Source: DT-111 sp965263225 (GTDB taxonomy: Bacteria; Bacteroidota; Bacteroidia; Chitinophagales; Saprospiraceae). From it: a stretch of DNA of 64,000 bases. A program made the translations under genes and the position numbers. The stretch is from contig CBDHHG010000051.1 in the NCBI GenBank assembly GCA_965263225.1, positions 620,001 through 684,000 on the forward strand. Reading direction: 5' to 3'. Positions 51,563 through 61,302 of the stretch are shown here, in pieces; position 1 is the first letter of the stretch, and each line of letters begins with the position of its first letter. The notes beneath the pieces are model-generated. The model saw nothing but the letters and a program-made list of their open reading frames with translations, was not told the DNA's origin and searched no databases.

Positions 51563-53509
51563 TTAATATATACCCCCAATGGTTCGCTTATTCCAGTCCG
51601 GCTTCTGCTCGAATTTTGGAAGCACACTAGGCCGAACGGTCAGCCCCGTGGTGTCAGTTAGCGTTTCCATGAAGGTGATCATATCGGCAATTTCCGACTT
51701 GGTCAAATTAAGAGGTGCGTCGGGTAGTGTCTGGTAAGGAACCTCCATGCCCATTCCTGCTCCTCCACCTTTATTATAGAAGTCCATTACTTCCTCCAGG
51801 GTCTGGTATACACCATTGTGCATATATGGAGCGGTTAGTGCAATATTTCTGATGGTAGGTGTCTTGAAAGAATGGATGTAAAATTGAGTCTCATCTAGAG
51901 GCACTGCATTGGCAGCTCGTCCCATATCTTCATCTAAAACGGGTTGTAAAGTATCAGCAGTCGCAGGCACACCTAGAACCTCAGATTCCGATTCACGAAA
52001 TCGAGGAGGAACAAGACCACTGAAGGTCGGCGTAAAGTGACAAGTGGCGCAAGCCCCTTTACCCATGAACAAATTGAAGCCGCGAATGGCCGCTGGACTG
52101 ATCGCCGTTTTATCACCTTTTACATACTGGTCAAATGGACTATTGAAGGCCGTCAAACTAGCAACGTAGGCTGACAATGCATTAGAGATAGACCACTTTG
52201 AGATAGCATATTTAGGGTAAGCCTCTTGGAACAACTGCCGATATTCTTGACTTTTTTCCAGCTTTTCAACGATCTCAAAAAAGTCTGTGTCAAATTCTAG
52301 GGCATCCAGTACCACATGTTTCATTTGCCGCTCCAAGAACTCTTCCCGCAAATCATAGAAGTATTTTTCCGCGAAGACCGAGTTGATAATTGTCGGCGAA
52401 TTCCTCAGAATATGACCTTCCCCATTGGCTGCCAGGCTCGTCTTCTCACCATCCGTAAAGCCTAATTCTGGCTTGTGACAAGAAGCACAAGCACGTTCAT
52501 TATTACCGGATAAGACCGGGTCAAAGAACAATAACTTGCCAAGCGCAATACGCTTCATTTCTGCTGCTTCCTCAACATTAAAGCCTGCATAAAAACTGGG
52601 ATTCAGTAGCTCTTCATCAAAGATACTCTCGGCTTTGTAGTTAATTGGCTGCGGCATATTGTTTACCTCATGAATCATTTCGATTCCCGTTTTCCGATGC
52701 GCAGCCAAAACATCCTTAAATAGTGGATTGACATATGTTATCAGAAAATGCATACGATCAAAAGAATCAAAATCAACGTGCTTCTTCAAATACTCAACCG
52801 CTAAAACAAAGTTGGATACAATTCTTTCCGCAAGGACTGCATCTTTCTTTTCTACGATCGGATAATAGGCTTGGAAGGCAACGGCAATACTTTGCATAGC
52901 CACGGTCGCTTCAGGAATAGCATTCGCGGAGCCAGGTGTATCAAAACCGGTGACGCCCAAACTCAAAATCCGAACCAGTTCAAATCTAATACTCTCAAAA
53001 ATATGTCGATGGTTGATGGGGATATTATATTGATAATTGTATATGCTAGTAAAACCTTTGACTAGCAATTCTGTCAGCCGTTCTATCTCCTCTTTCTCCG
53101 CTAAAGGATCTTCTCCAAAGACTAATTCATCCAAGACTTGCAGGCCGATTGGTTCTATTATTCGCACCTCAGGTACTTTTTTCTCCACACTGGGCAAGGG
53201 AGCACCATTCAATTCCTTTTTTATACTGGGGTGATCCAAATATTCTAACAGAAACTCAATTTTTTTAAAAGAGAGTCGGGTCGCTAGATGAGCTTCTTGT
53301 AGTTGGGCTAGATAGGTTGGTGAGCTAGCGGGTTGATTAGCTATTGTTTGGTATTCTGAAATTTTGGCTTTGAGTTCTGTTAAACCCGAGCGGAATTGCT
53401 GCTCCACCATTTCTAAGCTTTGCGTATGCTTTAGGGTAGAGAAATTCAGGAAACTCAGAGCAAAGAAAAGAATAAGGAAGGTTGATATTAGTAGTGTTTT
53501 TTTGTTCAT
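51563..53509 (-). CDS. Dihaem cytochrome c peroxidase-family protein
   Basis: With ATG at 53509 (signal MNKKTLLISTFLILFFALSF) the protein has 648 residues. Residues about 30-300 are a helical N-terminal extension; the rest is the dihaem peroxidase/MauG domain with haem sites CASCH (NERACASCHKPELGFTDG) and CATCH (GKGACATCHFTPTFSG). A Met or His further on (GAGMGMEVPYQTL, MHNGVYQTLEEVMDFY) may be the distal ligand. Such proteins reduce H2O2 or modify partners in the periplasm. It is longer than bacterial CCP (about 330), because of the extension. It lies between the fasciclin gene and the PhoX-like gene, all on the minus strand. Confidence 0.9.
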   Translation of the reverse strand: MNKKTLLISTFLILFFALSFLNFSTLKHTQSLEMVEQQFRSGLTELKAKISEYQTIANQPASSPTYLAQLQEAHLATRLSFKKIEFLLEYLDHPSIKKELNGAPLPSVEKKVPEVRIIEPIGLQVLDELVFGEDPLAEKEEIERLTELLVKGFTSIYNYQYNIPINHRHIFESIRFELVRILSLGVTGFDTPGSANAIPEATVAMQSIAVAFQAYYPIVEKKDAVLAERIVSNFVLAVEYLKKHVDFDSFDRMHFLITYVNPLFKDVLAAHRKTGIEMIHEVNNMPQPINYKAESIFDEELLNPSFYAGFNVEEAAEMKRIALGKLLFFDPVLSGNNERACASCHKPELGFTDGEKTSLAANGEGHILRNSPTIINSVFAEKYFYDLREEFLERQMKHVVLDALEFDTDFFEIVEKLEKSQEYRQLFQEAYPKYAISKWSISNALSAYVASLTAFNSPFDQYVKGDKTAISPAAIRGFNLFMGKGACATCHFTPTFSGLVPPRFRESESEVLGVPATADTLQPVLDEDMGRAANAVPLDETQFYIHSFKTPTIRNIALTAPYMHNGVYQTLEEVMDFYNKGGGAGMGMEVPYQTLPDAPLNLTKSEIADMITFMETLTDTTGLTVRPSVLPKFEQKPDWNKRTIGGIY

Positions 53510-53544
53510 GTTGTAGCCATCTAAAAGGTGTGTCCCATGATATG

Positions 53545-53576
53545 GGAGTAGCATTCCTCGTAAGGGATGCTACTCC
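53545..53576. terminator. Strong hairpin between PhoX-like and peroxidase genes
   Basis: GGAGTAGCATTCC (53545-53557) pairs with GGGATGCTACTCC (53564-53576) around TCGTAA, with one G-U pair on the plus-strand RNA. No T-run follows. It lies in the 109-base spacer after the 53618 stop and suits termination, pausing or RNA stability. Confidence 0.45.
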
Positions 53577-53617
53577 ACAAGATTGTATTATCGAGTTTAA
53601 GTCATCTTAGGCTAGAC

Positions 53618-55549
53618 TTACTGGATAGCGATTTGGATCAACTCGCCTTTAGCATTCTGTACAAAGTACATACCTTTAGCAAGTGTAGAAACGTCCAACT
53701 GGCTAACGTTCTGTGCTACCTGAACACGCTGTCCTCTGATGTCATACACCGCTACATCTGTAGTTTTGTTGAAGAACAAAGTACGTGTAGTTGGGTTAGG
53801 GAAAGCAGTAAAAGCTGCGTCAGCAGTAGCAGCACCATTACCCGCCTTCAATTCATCAGGATTAGCGTTGAAAGGGTTGTTGTCAACCAAGTCTTCAACA
53901 CTTACGCGGTCAAAGCCGTGGATAGCGAAGGTCAAGGAGTGATTCCAAGGGAAATCATTGTCAGAAGATGGGTGCTGAGAGTTGATCAACAATGACTTAC
54001 CGTCAGGAGTAGGAATCGCACCAGTCACCTCAGCCCCTCTTGGTACCGCAGTCAAGCGGATTAGGTCCTCGATAGTTGGATTTTCGATAGCTAGGTTCAA
54101 CAAGTAAACTTCGCAAGTACGGTTGCTTACACCAGCTGGCATACGACCATAAGAAGTTCCGTTCAAGTCCTCCTGGATCACCAAGAAGCTTTGGCCGTCA
54201 ATCTTCATTACGTTCAAGCCGTCAGGATTAGACAAATGCTTACCGAAGTATGCATTGGTTGGAGGAGAATCAGCATTGTCCCAGTCTGGACCACCTTCCA
54301 ACAATACATAGTTGGTGTTAAGATTTGGATCAAAGACCCAAATACGTCCGTAAGTGTCACGGTATCCATCATCACCAGGAGAAGAAAGACCTTGACCAGC
54401 AGCTCTTGCTACGTGGTAAGGATCGTACACAGCACCTTCAGTTGCTTCGTCAGACCAACGACCTCCTGGGAAGTCACGACCTGTTTCAGTCCAATATACA
54501 AGGTTAGTAGATGGATCATGAGCTACCCATTCTGGACGGTTGTACATAGTACCACCAGCAGCGATAGCTCTGTCTTGTAAGTTCAACATGTTGTCAACAG
54601 AGTGAGCAATTTCAACCCACTTGTCATCAGAATCGTGCTTGTACACATACATAGTTCCTTCAGTGAAGTCACCAGGTTGATCGGCTACGAATCTCATCCA
54701 GAAACCAGGAGTAGCATCAGGTCCAAGGAATACGGTACGGTTGTCGTTAGTAACAACACCACCTTCCCAGCCCATACGGCCCCAGTTGTACTGCTTACGG
54801 ATTGCCTTAGCTTGCTTAGGATCGATTTCAACCATGTAGTTGAAGTTCTGGTACTTGGCTAATGTCTGACCATCCCAACCTTGAATGTCAGAATCTACCA
54901 CAAACTCAGAAGTGTCACGTACACCAGAGTTTCCGCTGTCATTTGTTGCCATGATCGGAGCGGATCCTCCTGGGTTTCCTCGCACAGAACCATTATAAAT
55001 GGAACTGTTGCTAGTACGGAACCATTCTTCAGCAGTCCAGATACGACCGTCAAAAGTGGAGCTAATTCCACCGCAGTTCATACCGGTCTCACCAACAGTG
55101 TTTACGAAATCAACATTGAAAAACTGACCTTGACGGCCATCTTCCAATCGCTGATCCATCACGTGCAATAGTCCTGTAATTGGGTCTCTTTCCACACGGA
55201 AAGCAGTCATTCCACCACCGTCACCGATCTTGTCGTCACGGTAAATCATTTCGTGGTTTACAGATACCCACCCCAAAGATGCACCGGTGCGGTCAGGAGT
55301 GAATCCGATAAAGTCATGCCATTCTTTGGCGATGTTACGTCCTGCAGGGTTGCCATAGGTTTTTGTAGTTTCTACAATGTCGTGGCCACCAACAAACAAA
55401 ACCTGTAGTGTTAGAGGGGAAGGAGGCATGATCACCTGAGTTGGGGTATAATCATCAGGTAGTTCAATCTCCTCAGAGAAGATGGTTTGGGCTTTTGCCG
55501 CAACCACAACGAGGGTTAGAACAAAAAGAGTAGACAGAAATCTTTTCAT
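53618..55549 (-). CDS. PhoX/DUF839-type protein with T9SS type A sorting domain
   Basis: The 643-residue product has a Sec signal (MKRFLSTLFVLTLVVVAAKA) and a long DUF839 (PhoX-like, calcium-rich beta-propeller) region (about 35-560), with VSVNHEMIYRDDKIGDGGGM, NRPEWVAHDPSTNLVYWTETG, WVFDPNLNTNYVLLEGG and MNCGGISSTFDGRIWTAEEW. The C-terminal 75 residues are a type A sorting domain (TAFPNPTTRTLFFNKTT, YDIRGQRVQVAQNV, LAKGMYFVQ). It should be secreted through the type IX system as an extracellular phosphatase-like enzyme. Alkaline phosphatase activity is inferred from the family. Confidence 0.92.
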   Translation of the reverse strand: MKRFLSTLFVLTLVVVAAKAQTIFSEEIELPDDYTPTQVIMPPSPLTLQVLFVGGHDIVETTKTYGNPAGRNIAKEWHDFIGFTPDRTGASLGWVSVNHEMIYRDDKIGDGGGMTAFRVERDPITGLLHVMDQRLEDGRQGQFFNVDFVNTVGETGMNCGGISSTFDGRIWTAEEWFRTSNSSIYNGSVRGNPGGSAPIMATNDSGNSGVRDTSEFVVDSDIQGWDGQTLAKYQNFNYMVEIDPKQAKAIRKQYNWGRMGWEGGVVTNDNRTVFLGPDATPGFWMRFVADQPGDFTEGTMYVYKHDSDDKWVEIAHSVDNMLNLQDRAIAAGGTMYNRPEWVAHDPSTNLVYWTETGRDFPGGRWSDEATEGAVYDPYHVARAAGQGLSSPGDDGYRDTYGRIWVFDPNLNTNYVLLEGGPDWDNADSPPTNAYFGKHLSNPDGLNVMKIDGQSFLVIQEDLNGTSYGRMPAGVSNRTCEVYLLNLAIENPTIEDLIRLTAVPRGAEVTGAIPTPDGKSLLINSQHPSSDNDFPWNHSLTFAIHGFDRVSVEDLVDNNPFNANPDELKAGNGAATADAAFTAFPNPTTRTLFFNKTTDVAVYDIRGQRVQVAQNVSQLDVSTLAKGMYFVQNAKGELIQIAIQ

Positions 55550-55849
55550 AACGTCTTGAATGAGTAGATTAGGAATGTTAGGAATAAGTTGAATAACGTT
55601 ATGAAATTACCTACCTACCATTATGCCAACCTTAATTCAAGCTTAAGAGAAAGTAAAGCATGTTAACTAATTATAAACTAAGCAATAAGTCACTCATTAT
55701 CAAATTTTTAAAAATCTAAAAACTACTATTTTATATAAATTCTAAATAAGTGTTTTACCTAACATTAACATATAATAAATGTATAATTTAGATCTATTTT
55801 ATAAGGACTTGTGAGTGTCTTGTTGGGATAGTACTCCTGTGTTACGAAT
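55550..55849. other. Very AT-rich upstream region of the PhoX-like gene
   Basis: This 300-base spacer is strikingly AT-rich from about 55600 to 55810 and holds no gene. It should contain the promoter of the highly AT-leading PhoX-like gene and the 3' end of the next hydrolase gene. No consensus element was identified with confidence. Confidence 0.35.
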
Positions 55850-57001
55850 TCATCGTTGCGAAGGTTTCCCAAAGCGATTCCATAGTTCAATTCTAAGTGC
55901 TTCCTTTAACCTGCTTATTTGTTTGCCTTCGGCATTTACTAGAATAACTATACCCGTATTTCTCTCTGTACTCAACATAATAGCGGAGGAGAATGTTCCC
56001 AAACTTCCACCATGATAGCTGAATCGATCCGGCCCCTCCCCAACGGTGCCATTGTACCAGCCAAGACTGTAATTTGTTAGGCCATAGTGAAGTTTTTGGT
56101 AGGTCTCCGGTTGCAGCAAGATAGCTTCTCCTAAAAGTCCACGTAAATGGTATTGTGTCCATTTGGCTAAATCAAAAATGCTAGCTGATACATCTCCTGC
56201 CGGAGCAAAGAAGGCTTTCATCGCAAAACTATTTTGGGGGGCAAGAGACCTGTAAGCTTCTCCAACAATACCTCCTAGGAAACGCCTTCTATGCCCTAAC
56301 ACATTGGAACTGGACATTTGATTTGGAAAACCAAAATGAATATTCAATTTGAGCTGCTTTGTCATTTCTTGAAGCAAGCTTTCATAGGTCGAATCGGTAG
56401 CTCTTTCTAGCATTAAAGCAGCTAGAATGTAGCCTCCATTGGAATACAAGTGTTGATTCTTTGCAGGCTTAGTAGGAATCGGTGGGAAGGAAAGTGCAAT
56501 CTGCGCAAAGACCAAGCGAGGGTCCTCACGCTTCTGGATATCCTTGGGTATAGCCCTAAACTCTTTACTGGCAGCTGACTCAAATGGGGCAATACCCGCC
56601 CGATGGGATAGTAGCTCTTCCAAAGTCACCCTGCGGTATGACTTAAACGTAGGTTGATCTAGTTCAGGGACTAGCTCTAGCAGTCTGTCTGACCAGCTGA
56701 TACGGTCCTGTTCTACTAAGTACGCAGCTAAAAAGGCAGTAAAAGCCTTCGTATTCGATCCGAGATGGAAAAGATCATGTTGCTGTATGGGCATGTTTTT
56801 GCCAATCTGTTTGCTACCGCTTACCCCGATGTAAAAGGTATCAGGTCGGATTACTGCAATAGCTAGACCAGGTATCTTGTAGGCGGACTGATATCGGACA
56901 GCAATGCGGTTTAACAATTCGTTCGATTGGCCTAAAAGCCGGATGGATGATAGTAGAATGATCAGCAGCATGACCTGCAAAGAACGATCCATTGTAGACA
57001 T
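55850..57001 (-). CDS. Beta-lactamase-fold serine hydrolase, second module
   Basis: The 383-residue protein has an N-terminal signal or anchor (MSTMDRSLQVMLLIILLSSI) and the class C-like triad: SNTK (HLGSNTKAFTAFLAAYL), YSN (LYSNGGYILAALML) and a C-terminal HGG (YHGGSLGTFSSAIM). It resembles the hydrolase at 46598 in length and order and lies 121 bases downstream of its own membrane LytTR gene. Activity as a peptidase or esterase is possible; not decidable here. Confidence 0.9.
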   Translation of the reverse strand: MSTMDRSLQVMLLIILLSSIRLLGQSNELLNRIAVRYQSAYKIPGLAIAVIRPDTFYIGVSGSKQIGKNMPIQQHDLFHLGSNTKAFTAFLAAYLVEQDRISWSDRLLELVPELDQPTFKSYRRVTLEELLSHRAGIAPFESAASKEFRAIPKDIQKREDPRLVFAQIALSFPPIPTKPAKNQHLYSNGGYILAALMLERATDSTYESLLQEMTKQLKLNIHFGFPNQMSSSNVLGHRRRFLGGIVGEAYRSLAPQNSFAMKAFFAPAGDVSASIFDLAKWTQYHLRGLLGEAILLQPETYQKLHYGLTNYSLGWYNGTVGEGPDRFSYHGGSLGTFSSAIMLSTERNTGIVILVNAEGKQISRLKEALRIELWNRFGKPSQR

Positions 57002-57122
57002 AACAAAGACTAGTTTCTGTGATTAGTAATAGTCCACAAAATGACCTAGTCTAGGCAGAACACCTATAATATAAGGCGTCAAATTGATGAGGGCGAAAGT
57101 TTGGAGGGCTAAAGCCGAAGAC

Positions 57123-57977
57123 TTACAATAAAGTCGCTGAATCATGCCACCAAGTCTTAAAGCTGGCTGCTTTGTTCTTGCTCACGATCGGTTCTACGAT
57201 ACTGTTAAAATACAATTCCAGTTGTAAACGATGTCCCTTTGTCCTGCGATAGCCCTTGATAGCTGCTCGATGAATAAGTAGTCTCCTATTCACACGAAAA
57301 TACTGTGAGGCATCTAGTTGCAGTTTTCTTTCCAAAGCAGACAGGGACAAATCTGACCAACTTTTTCTCCCCTGCTGGTCGAGAAGGCAGCTGAAATCAT
57401 TTTCCAGATAGATTAGTCTGATATCAGCTTGCTCCGTTCGCTGATACCCCCCCGGTACCTTCAGTAGTAAAGTAGTAGATCCCTGTACCCCTGCTTTAGA
57501 CTTACGCGGCTCGTAGGCTGTTCTTCTGGCCTGTTCAAACTGAATGAAGTAGTAGTAATTCAGACCTGAAATCAACAGGATGGAAATGGGCCAATCCACC
57601 GTTAGTAAGACGGTGTCTAGCAGATCAGGTTCTCCCATCATGATGTAATCATAGAAGTCATTTACAAATAGCCAAAAGGAAGTAATTATAGCACATGTCA
57701 TCAATTGCAATGCCCAACGCCACCGATTCGGTCCCGTTTTCCAGGGCATCCATTGATCAAAACCCAAGATACATGACCGGATGCTGAAGAAGGTCAAATA
57801 TGCTATGGCTAGACTTACAATTAGGTTTTCATAGTATAAACTATTGCTAAGCAGGTTTCCCCATCCTTCTTCCATGCCCACATGCACTACGAAGAAGGTC
57901 ATCAAGGGAATCCCCACATAAATCATCTTGGTATCTTGATATTCAATTTCGTAAGCAGTGGCACGGTAAGCATTCAT
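57123..57977 (-). CDS. Membrane LytTR-domain regulator, second copy
   Basis: The 284-residue protein repeats the architecture of the 47856 gene: membrane helices in the N-terminal half (about 20-150, with LIVSLAIAYLTFFSI and VDWPISILLISGLNYYYF) and a LytTR-type C-terminus (about 175-275) with TTLLLKVPGGYQRTEQADIRLIYLENDFSCLL and LDASQYFRVNRRLLIHRAAIKGY. It is encoded between two serine hydrolase genes and probably controls the downstream one. The two regulators differ substantially in sequence, so they are not a recent duplication. Confidence 0.87.
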   Translation of the reverse strand: MNAYRATAYEIEYQDTKMIYVGIPLMTFFVVHVGMEEGWGNLLSNSLYYENLIVSLAIAYLTFFSIRSCILGFDQWMPWKTGPNRWRWALQLMTCAIITSFWLFVNDFYDYIMMGEPDLLDTVLLTVDWPISILLISGLNYYYFIQFEQARRTAYEPRKSKAGVQGSTTLLLKVPGGYQRTEQADIRLIYLENDFSCLLDQQGRKSWSDLSLSALERKLQLDASQYFRVNRRLLIHRAAIKGYRRTKGHRLQLELYFNSIVEPIVSKNKAASFKTWWHDSATLL

Positions 57978-58084
57978 AAGGTGTCGGGTTTATTTATCAA
58001 CAATCTTCAAACTATAGATGTCGAAACTCTCCCGACACCACTACGCTATCCCCAAAAATATTATTCCGATAAAGTCCGAGCAGA

Positions 58085-59290
58085 TCAAAAAGCTTTGGCC
58101 ATAGCTTGGAAAAAGTCTATATGTTGATACTTGGATTCATCCCCTGGGATACGGAAATGATGATTAGCCGAAAGCTTTACGACTATAAAATCCTTTTCTG
58201 GATACACATAGATGTATTGGTTATAAATCCCTGCCGCAAAGAAATCTCCCATAGGTCTTTCTGGTATCCACCACTGAAAACCATAACCATATCGATTGCT
58301 AGAATTCGCATTATCTCGCCCTGGCATCAAATGTGGTGCATTGGGGGTAGTGGCTCTTTCTACCCATTCAGTTGGCACCAGTTGCTGATCCCCCCAACGA
58401 CCTTTTTGCAAATACAACAAACCCAGCTTTGCATAATCTCTTAGACTAATATTGAGTCCACCAAGGGCTAACTCCATGCCTGTCTCATCAATGATCCATT
58501 GAGCATCATGTTCCATTCCCATGGGATCCCACAACTTCTCCTTCAGATACACGGATAATCGAACACCAGTAACTTTTTCTAGCAACATGCCCAGCACTTG
58601 GGTATCAATACTCACATAATGGTTATAGGTTCCAGGTTTTCTTTCACTTTTTAAGGACAAGGCAAAACTCTCATAGGAGGTACCTAAAGCAAAGGCTCTA
58701 CCAAATCGATTGATGTCAGAATTAAAATCTCGATAATCTTCATTGAATCCCACACCAGAACTCATGTTAAGAATATCCTTAATCTTCACCTCATTGTATC
58801 CAGAGCTAGCCAGTTGCGGCAAGTAGGAGGTAATGGGATCATTAAGGTCTTTGATGAGTCCGTCATGATAGGCAATACCCAATAAGGTAGCTACCACGGA
58901 TTTGGCTACTGACCAGGAAATATGTGTAGTAGATTCACTCATCCCATTAAAGTATTCCTCATAGATAATGGTATCTGACTTCATTACCAATAATCCCATC
59001 GTTCTGGTATCCTCAATAAATTGAGGCACCTGAATGGTGGAGTCTTCATAACCAAAGGCTGTAATGGGGGTATAATCCATGTCCTCAACCAATCTTGTCG
59101 GATTGGGACTTTTTTCAATAGTCCGTGTATCAAACAAGTCTTCCATATGCATAAAATTGTGCACAATTTGATCCTCGTCAAAGATGTGTAATACCGTGTA
59201 GAGTTGAGTGATCTTTTTCTTATTGAAGAGCGCTAAGGCAAGGATTATAACGACTAGAATACCCAGCCCTTTAAGGATTGTGGTTCTCAT
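58085..59290 (-). CDS. Third beta-lactamase-fold serine hydrolase
   Basis: From ATG 59290 (MRTTILKGLGILVVIILALAL, an anchor) the protein has 401 residues; the ORF start at 59332 is rejected. It carries SVAK (SWSVAKSVVATLLG), a Y-V-S motif (HYVSIDTQVLGMLL) in place of the usual YxN, and a C-terminal catalytic region (FFAAGIYNQYIYVYPEKDF) lacking the HGG of its neighbours. It is therefore a divergent member that lies upstream of the LytTR gene at 57123, not downstream. It is probably a membrane-bound serine hydrolase. Confidence 0.88.
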   Translation of the reverse strand: MRTTILKGLGILVVIILALALFNKKKITQLYTVLHIFDEDQIVHNFMHMEDLFDTRTIEKSPNPTRLVEDMDYTPITAFGYEDSTIQVPQFIEDTRTMGLLVMKSDTIIYEEYFNGMSESTTHISWSVAKSVVATLLGIAYHDGLIKDLNDPITSYLPQLASSGYNEVKIKDILNMSSGVGFNEDYRDFNSDINRFGRAFALGTSYESFALSLKSERKPGTYNHYVSIDTQVLGMLLEKVTGVRLSVYLKEKLWDPMGMEHDAQWIIDETGMELALGGLNISLRDYAKLGLLYLQKGRWGDQQLVPTEWVERATTPNAPHLMPGRDNANSSNRYGYGFQWWIPERPMGDFFAAGIYNQYIYVYPEKDFIVVKLSANHHFRIPGDESKYQHIDFFQAMAKAF

Positions 59291-59489
59291 AATGTGGTAG
59301 TTGAATGGATTAAAGGCGAATCGGCCGCCCATTAGCCGTTAAAACTAGGCTTTTTCCAGGAAATTTAGTGATACAAACGCTCGCCGGAATGAAAGTTGCG
59401 CATGATTGGGCAAAGGTCTAGATTTATCGGGAACAAATTTTGCCTTCTATCCGTATTTTCACATCTTCAGCACAGAAATCCAAAGAAAC

Positions 59490-60248
59490 ATGGCAAAGAA
59501 GACCATTGAGAAACACAAATTGGAGTTGAAAGAGGTAGAAATTGAAGATTCCTCAACTTTTACAAGGATTGGCTGCCCCAACTGTGGCCAGGACGTACCC
59601 GCCCCTAACCTCAACATCAATGATAAAATCGCCAAGTGTGGTAACTGTGATGTTGTTTTCTCTTTTAAAGAGGAAATTCATGAATTGGAGGTAGCCGAAC
59701 AGATAATAGCCAAACCTGAGATTATCCGACCAGCTGGTATCGACATTTTCCATTTTGAAAATGAAATGGATATTACAATGGAACAACCCGTGAGTATCCC
59801 TGAGGTCTTAATAGGTTCTTTAGTTCCGTTCGTATCATTCATCTTTATCATGGCCTATTTTGCTAAAGGTGGCGATTTCCCGCTGTGGCTAACCTTAGTT
59901 GGCAGTTTATTGGGTTTTCTTTCCATTCTTAACCTCCTTAATCGATCCAATCATAAAATATTCATCAATATCGACGAGCAGTTTTTATCGGTTAAAAGGA
60001 GACCGAAGAAATTCATTCAGGACCAACAATATCCGATTCACGACGTCGATCAGGTTTACATCAAGAACATTGGCGGCTACCACGTTTACATGATGGTCAA
60101 TAGCCCCAGTGGACAAAAACATGTTAAACTGATTTCCAATATTACCAGCGTATCCAAAGCGAGATACCTAGAGCAAGAAATCGAACGGAAGTTAGGTATT
60201 AAAGACCGAAGAGTTCCCGAGGAAACCGTAATCACCCCCGCTAAGTAG
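59490..60248 (+). CDS. Zinc-ribbon membrane protein, unknown
   Basis: Using ATG at 59490 gives 252 residues. Residues about 24-58 form a zinc ribbon with two CxxC pairs (RIGCPNCGQDVPAPN and IAKCGNCDVVFSF), followed by an acidic stretch, two membrane helices (about 115-160, with IGSLVPFVSFIFIMAYF and WLTLVGSLLGFLSILNLL) and a C-terminal domain (about 170-240) with a PH-like pattern. The in-frame TTG at 59406 is rejected because it adds a 28-residue non-homologous leader. Function unknown; a membrane-bound sensor or scaffold is inferred. Confidence 0.8.
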   Translation: MAKKTIEKHKLELKEVEIEDSSTFTRIGCPNCGQDVPAPNLNINDKIAKCGNCDVVFSFKEEIHELEVAEQIIAKPEIIRPAGIDIFHFENEMDITMEQPVSIPEVLIGSLVPFVSFIFIMAYFAKGGDFPLWLTLVGSLLGFLSILNLLNRSNHKIFINIDEQFLSVKRRPKKFIQDQQYPIHDVDQVYIKNIGGYHVYMMVNSPSGQKHVKLISNITSVSKARYLEQEIERKLGIKDRRVPEETVITPAK

Positions 60249-60348
60249 ATGTTAAATTCCCTGCCCACCAAGTCATAACTAAGTTGTTCATCGTTTCAAT
60301 TCTTAGCAACAGGTCCTTACAATTGGTTCACTACGTATTTCAAAGAAT

Positions 60349-60729
60349 ATGAAACATCTAGTACTTATTTTTGGCTCTATATCTGTTTTAGCTATTGGGG
60401 CTATACTTGGCTTTCGCAGTTTAGTTAGTCACATTTACGATCACGTAGATTGTGAGCGTTTCAATATCGACAACATTGAAGTTCGGACGGGAATTGATAT
60501 TCCAGCGGTCACTGACGTAGAGTGCTCTTGTAATGAGGAGAAAACGATCAAGACCTCCACCTTTGTGCTGGATACAGAACAACTTGATCTCGACCACTAC
60601 GTATCCAGAAACAAGTTTAAGGCTGTAAACGGGCACTATGAAAACAATGGTGAACGGAAAGATACCAGATGGAAAGCTACTTTGGATAAAGGAGATCATG
60701 TGCTGACGGTGACCGTCGAGTATTTTTAA
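60349..60729 (+). CDS. Small membrane-anchored protein, unknown
   Basis: The 126-residue product starts with an N-terminal hydrophobic segment (HLVLIFGSISVLAIGAILGF), so it is anchored or exported, followed by a soluble domain with Cys pairs (about residues 35 and 59-61, in VDCERFN and VECSCNEEK) and beta-rich C-terminus (KATLDKGDHVLTVTVEYF). It follows the zinc-ribbon gene by 100 bases on the same strand. No family was recognised. Confidence 0.7.
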   Translation: MKHLVLIFGSISVLAIGAILGFRSLVSHIYDHVDCERFNIDNIEVRTGIDIPAVTDVECSCNEEKTIKTSTFVLDTEQLDLDHYVSRNKFKAVNGHYENNGERKDTRWKATLDKGDHVLTVTVEYF

Positions 60730-61302
60730 CAAGCGGTCAAGGCATTCCTTCCGTATCTTCTTATTCCTATGGGGAGAAGATACAATCGCAACAATACATC
60801 TTCGATACTTTGGCTTAAATCAGTGCTACCCGCACTTCTTAGGTGGCTGGCTTCTAAGCCTTTACCTTATTGACAAGTAGAGGTACAATCGGTCTGGTTA
60901 GGATCAAGTCACTTGTTAATTGCTTAAAAAATCCGAGGCATTGTTCAAAATTTCGAATCATAATTGCTATGTTAGTCCGGATTTTTGATGGTTCAAAAAT
61001 CACTGAACCTGTTAAAATTTGGTGAAGGATAGTAAGTAGAAGTTGAAAAAGTCGTTCGCCGATAGGGTTCATAAGTATCAGAATACATAGATACGAACCT
61101 AAAACTCCCTACCAAATTACCGAGCACCAGCTGGTTCAGTTATCAATTTTCATATATCCCTGAAGACAAGGTGGAAACCTTTGGCATGAGAAGACTCATG
61201 GTTAGCTTGGATTGCCTGCTTCATATACATTGAATCCAATGCTGTTCCGAAAGGTATAAAAGCTCTTTCGGTAAGTAATCAAAATGAAAAATCTAACAAA
61301 CA
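60730..61302. other. Long intergenic region before the MFS gene
   Basis: About 570 bases with no convincing gene; a minus-strand frame at 60854-61072 (72 codons) has no recognisable family. It contains hairpins at 60753-60783 (GTATCTTCT with AGAAGATAC, probably ending the preceding gene) and at 61247-61271 (CCGAAAG with CTTTCGG), 32 bases before the MFS start and possibly a leader or operator. Confidence 0.4.

Noticed and set aside
55850..59290. A beta-lactam resistance cluster
   Set aside because: Class C-fold hydrolases with LytTR regulators have many roles; no AmpR-type regulator or clear lactamase-specific motifs were seen.
60854..61072. 72-codon minus-strand frame before the MFS gene
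   Set aside because: No family features and it lies in a long spacer with hairpins; not supported as a gene.
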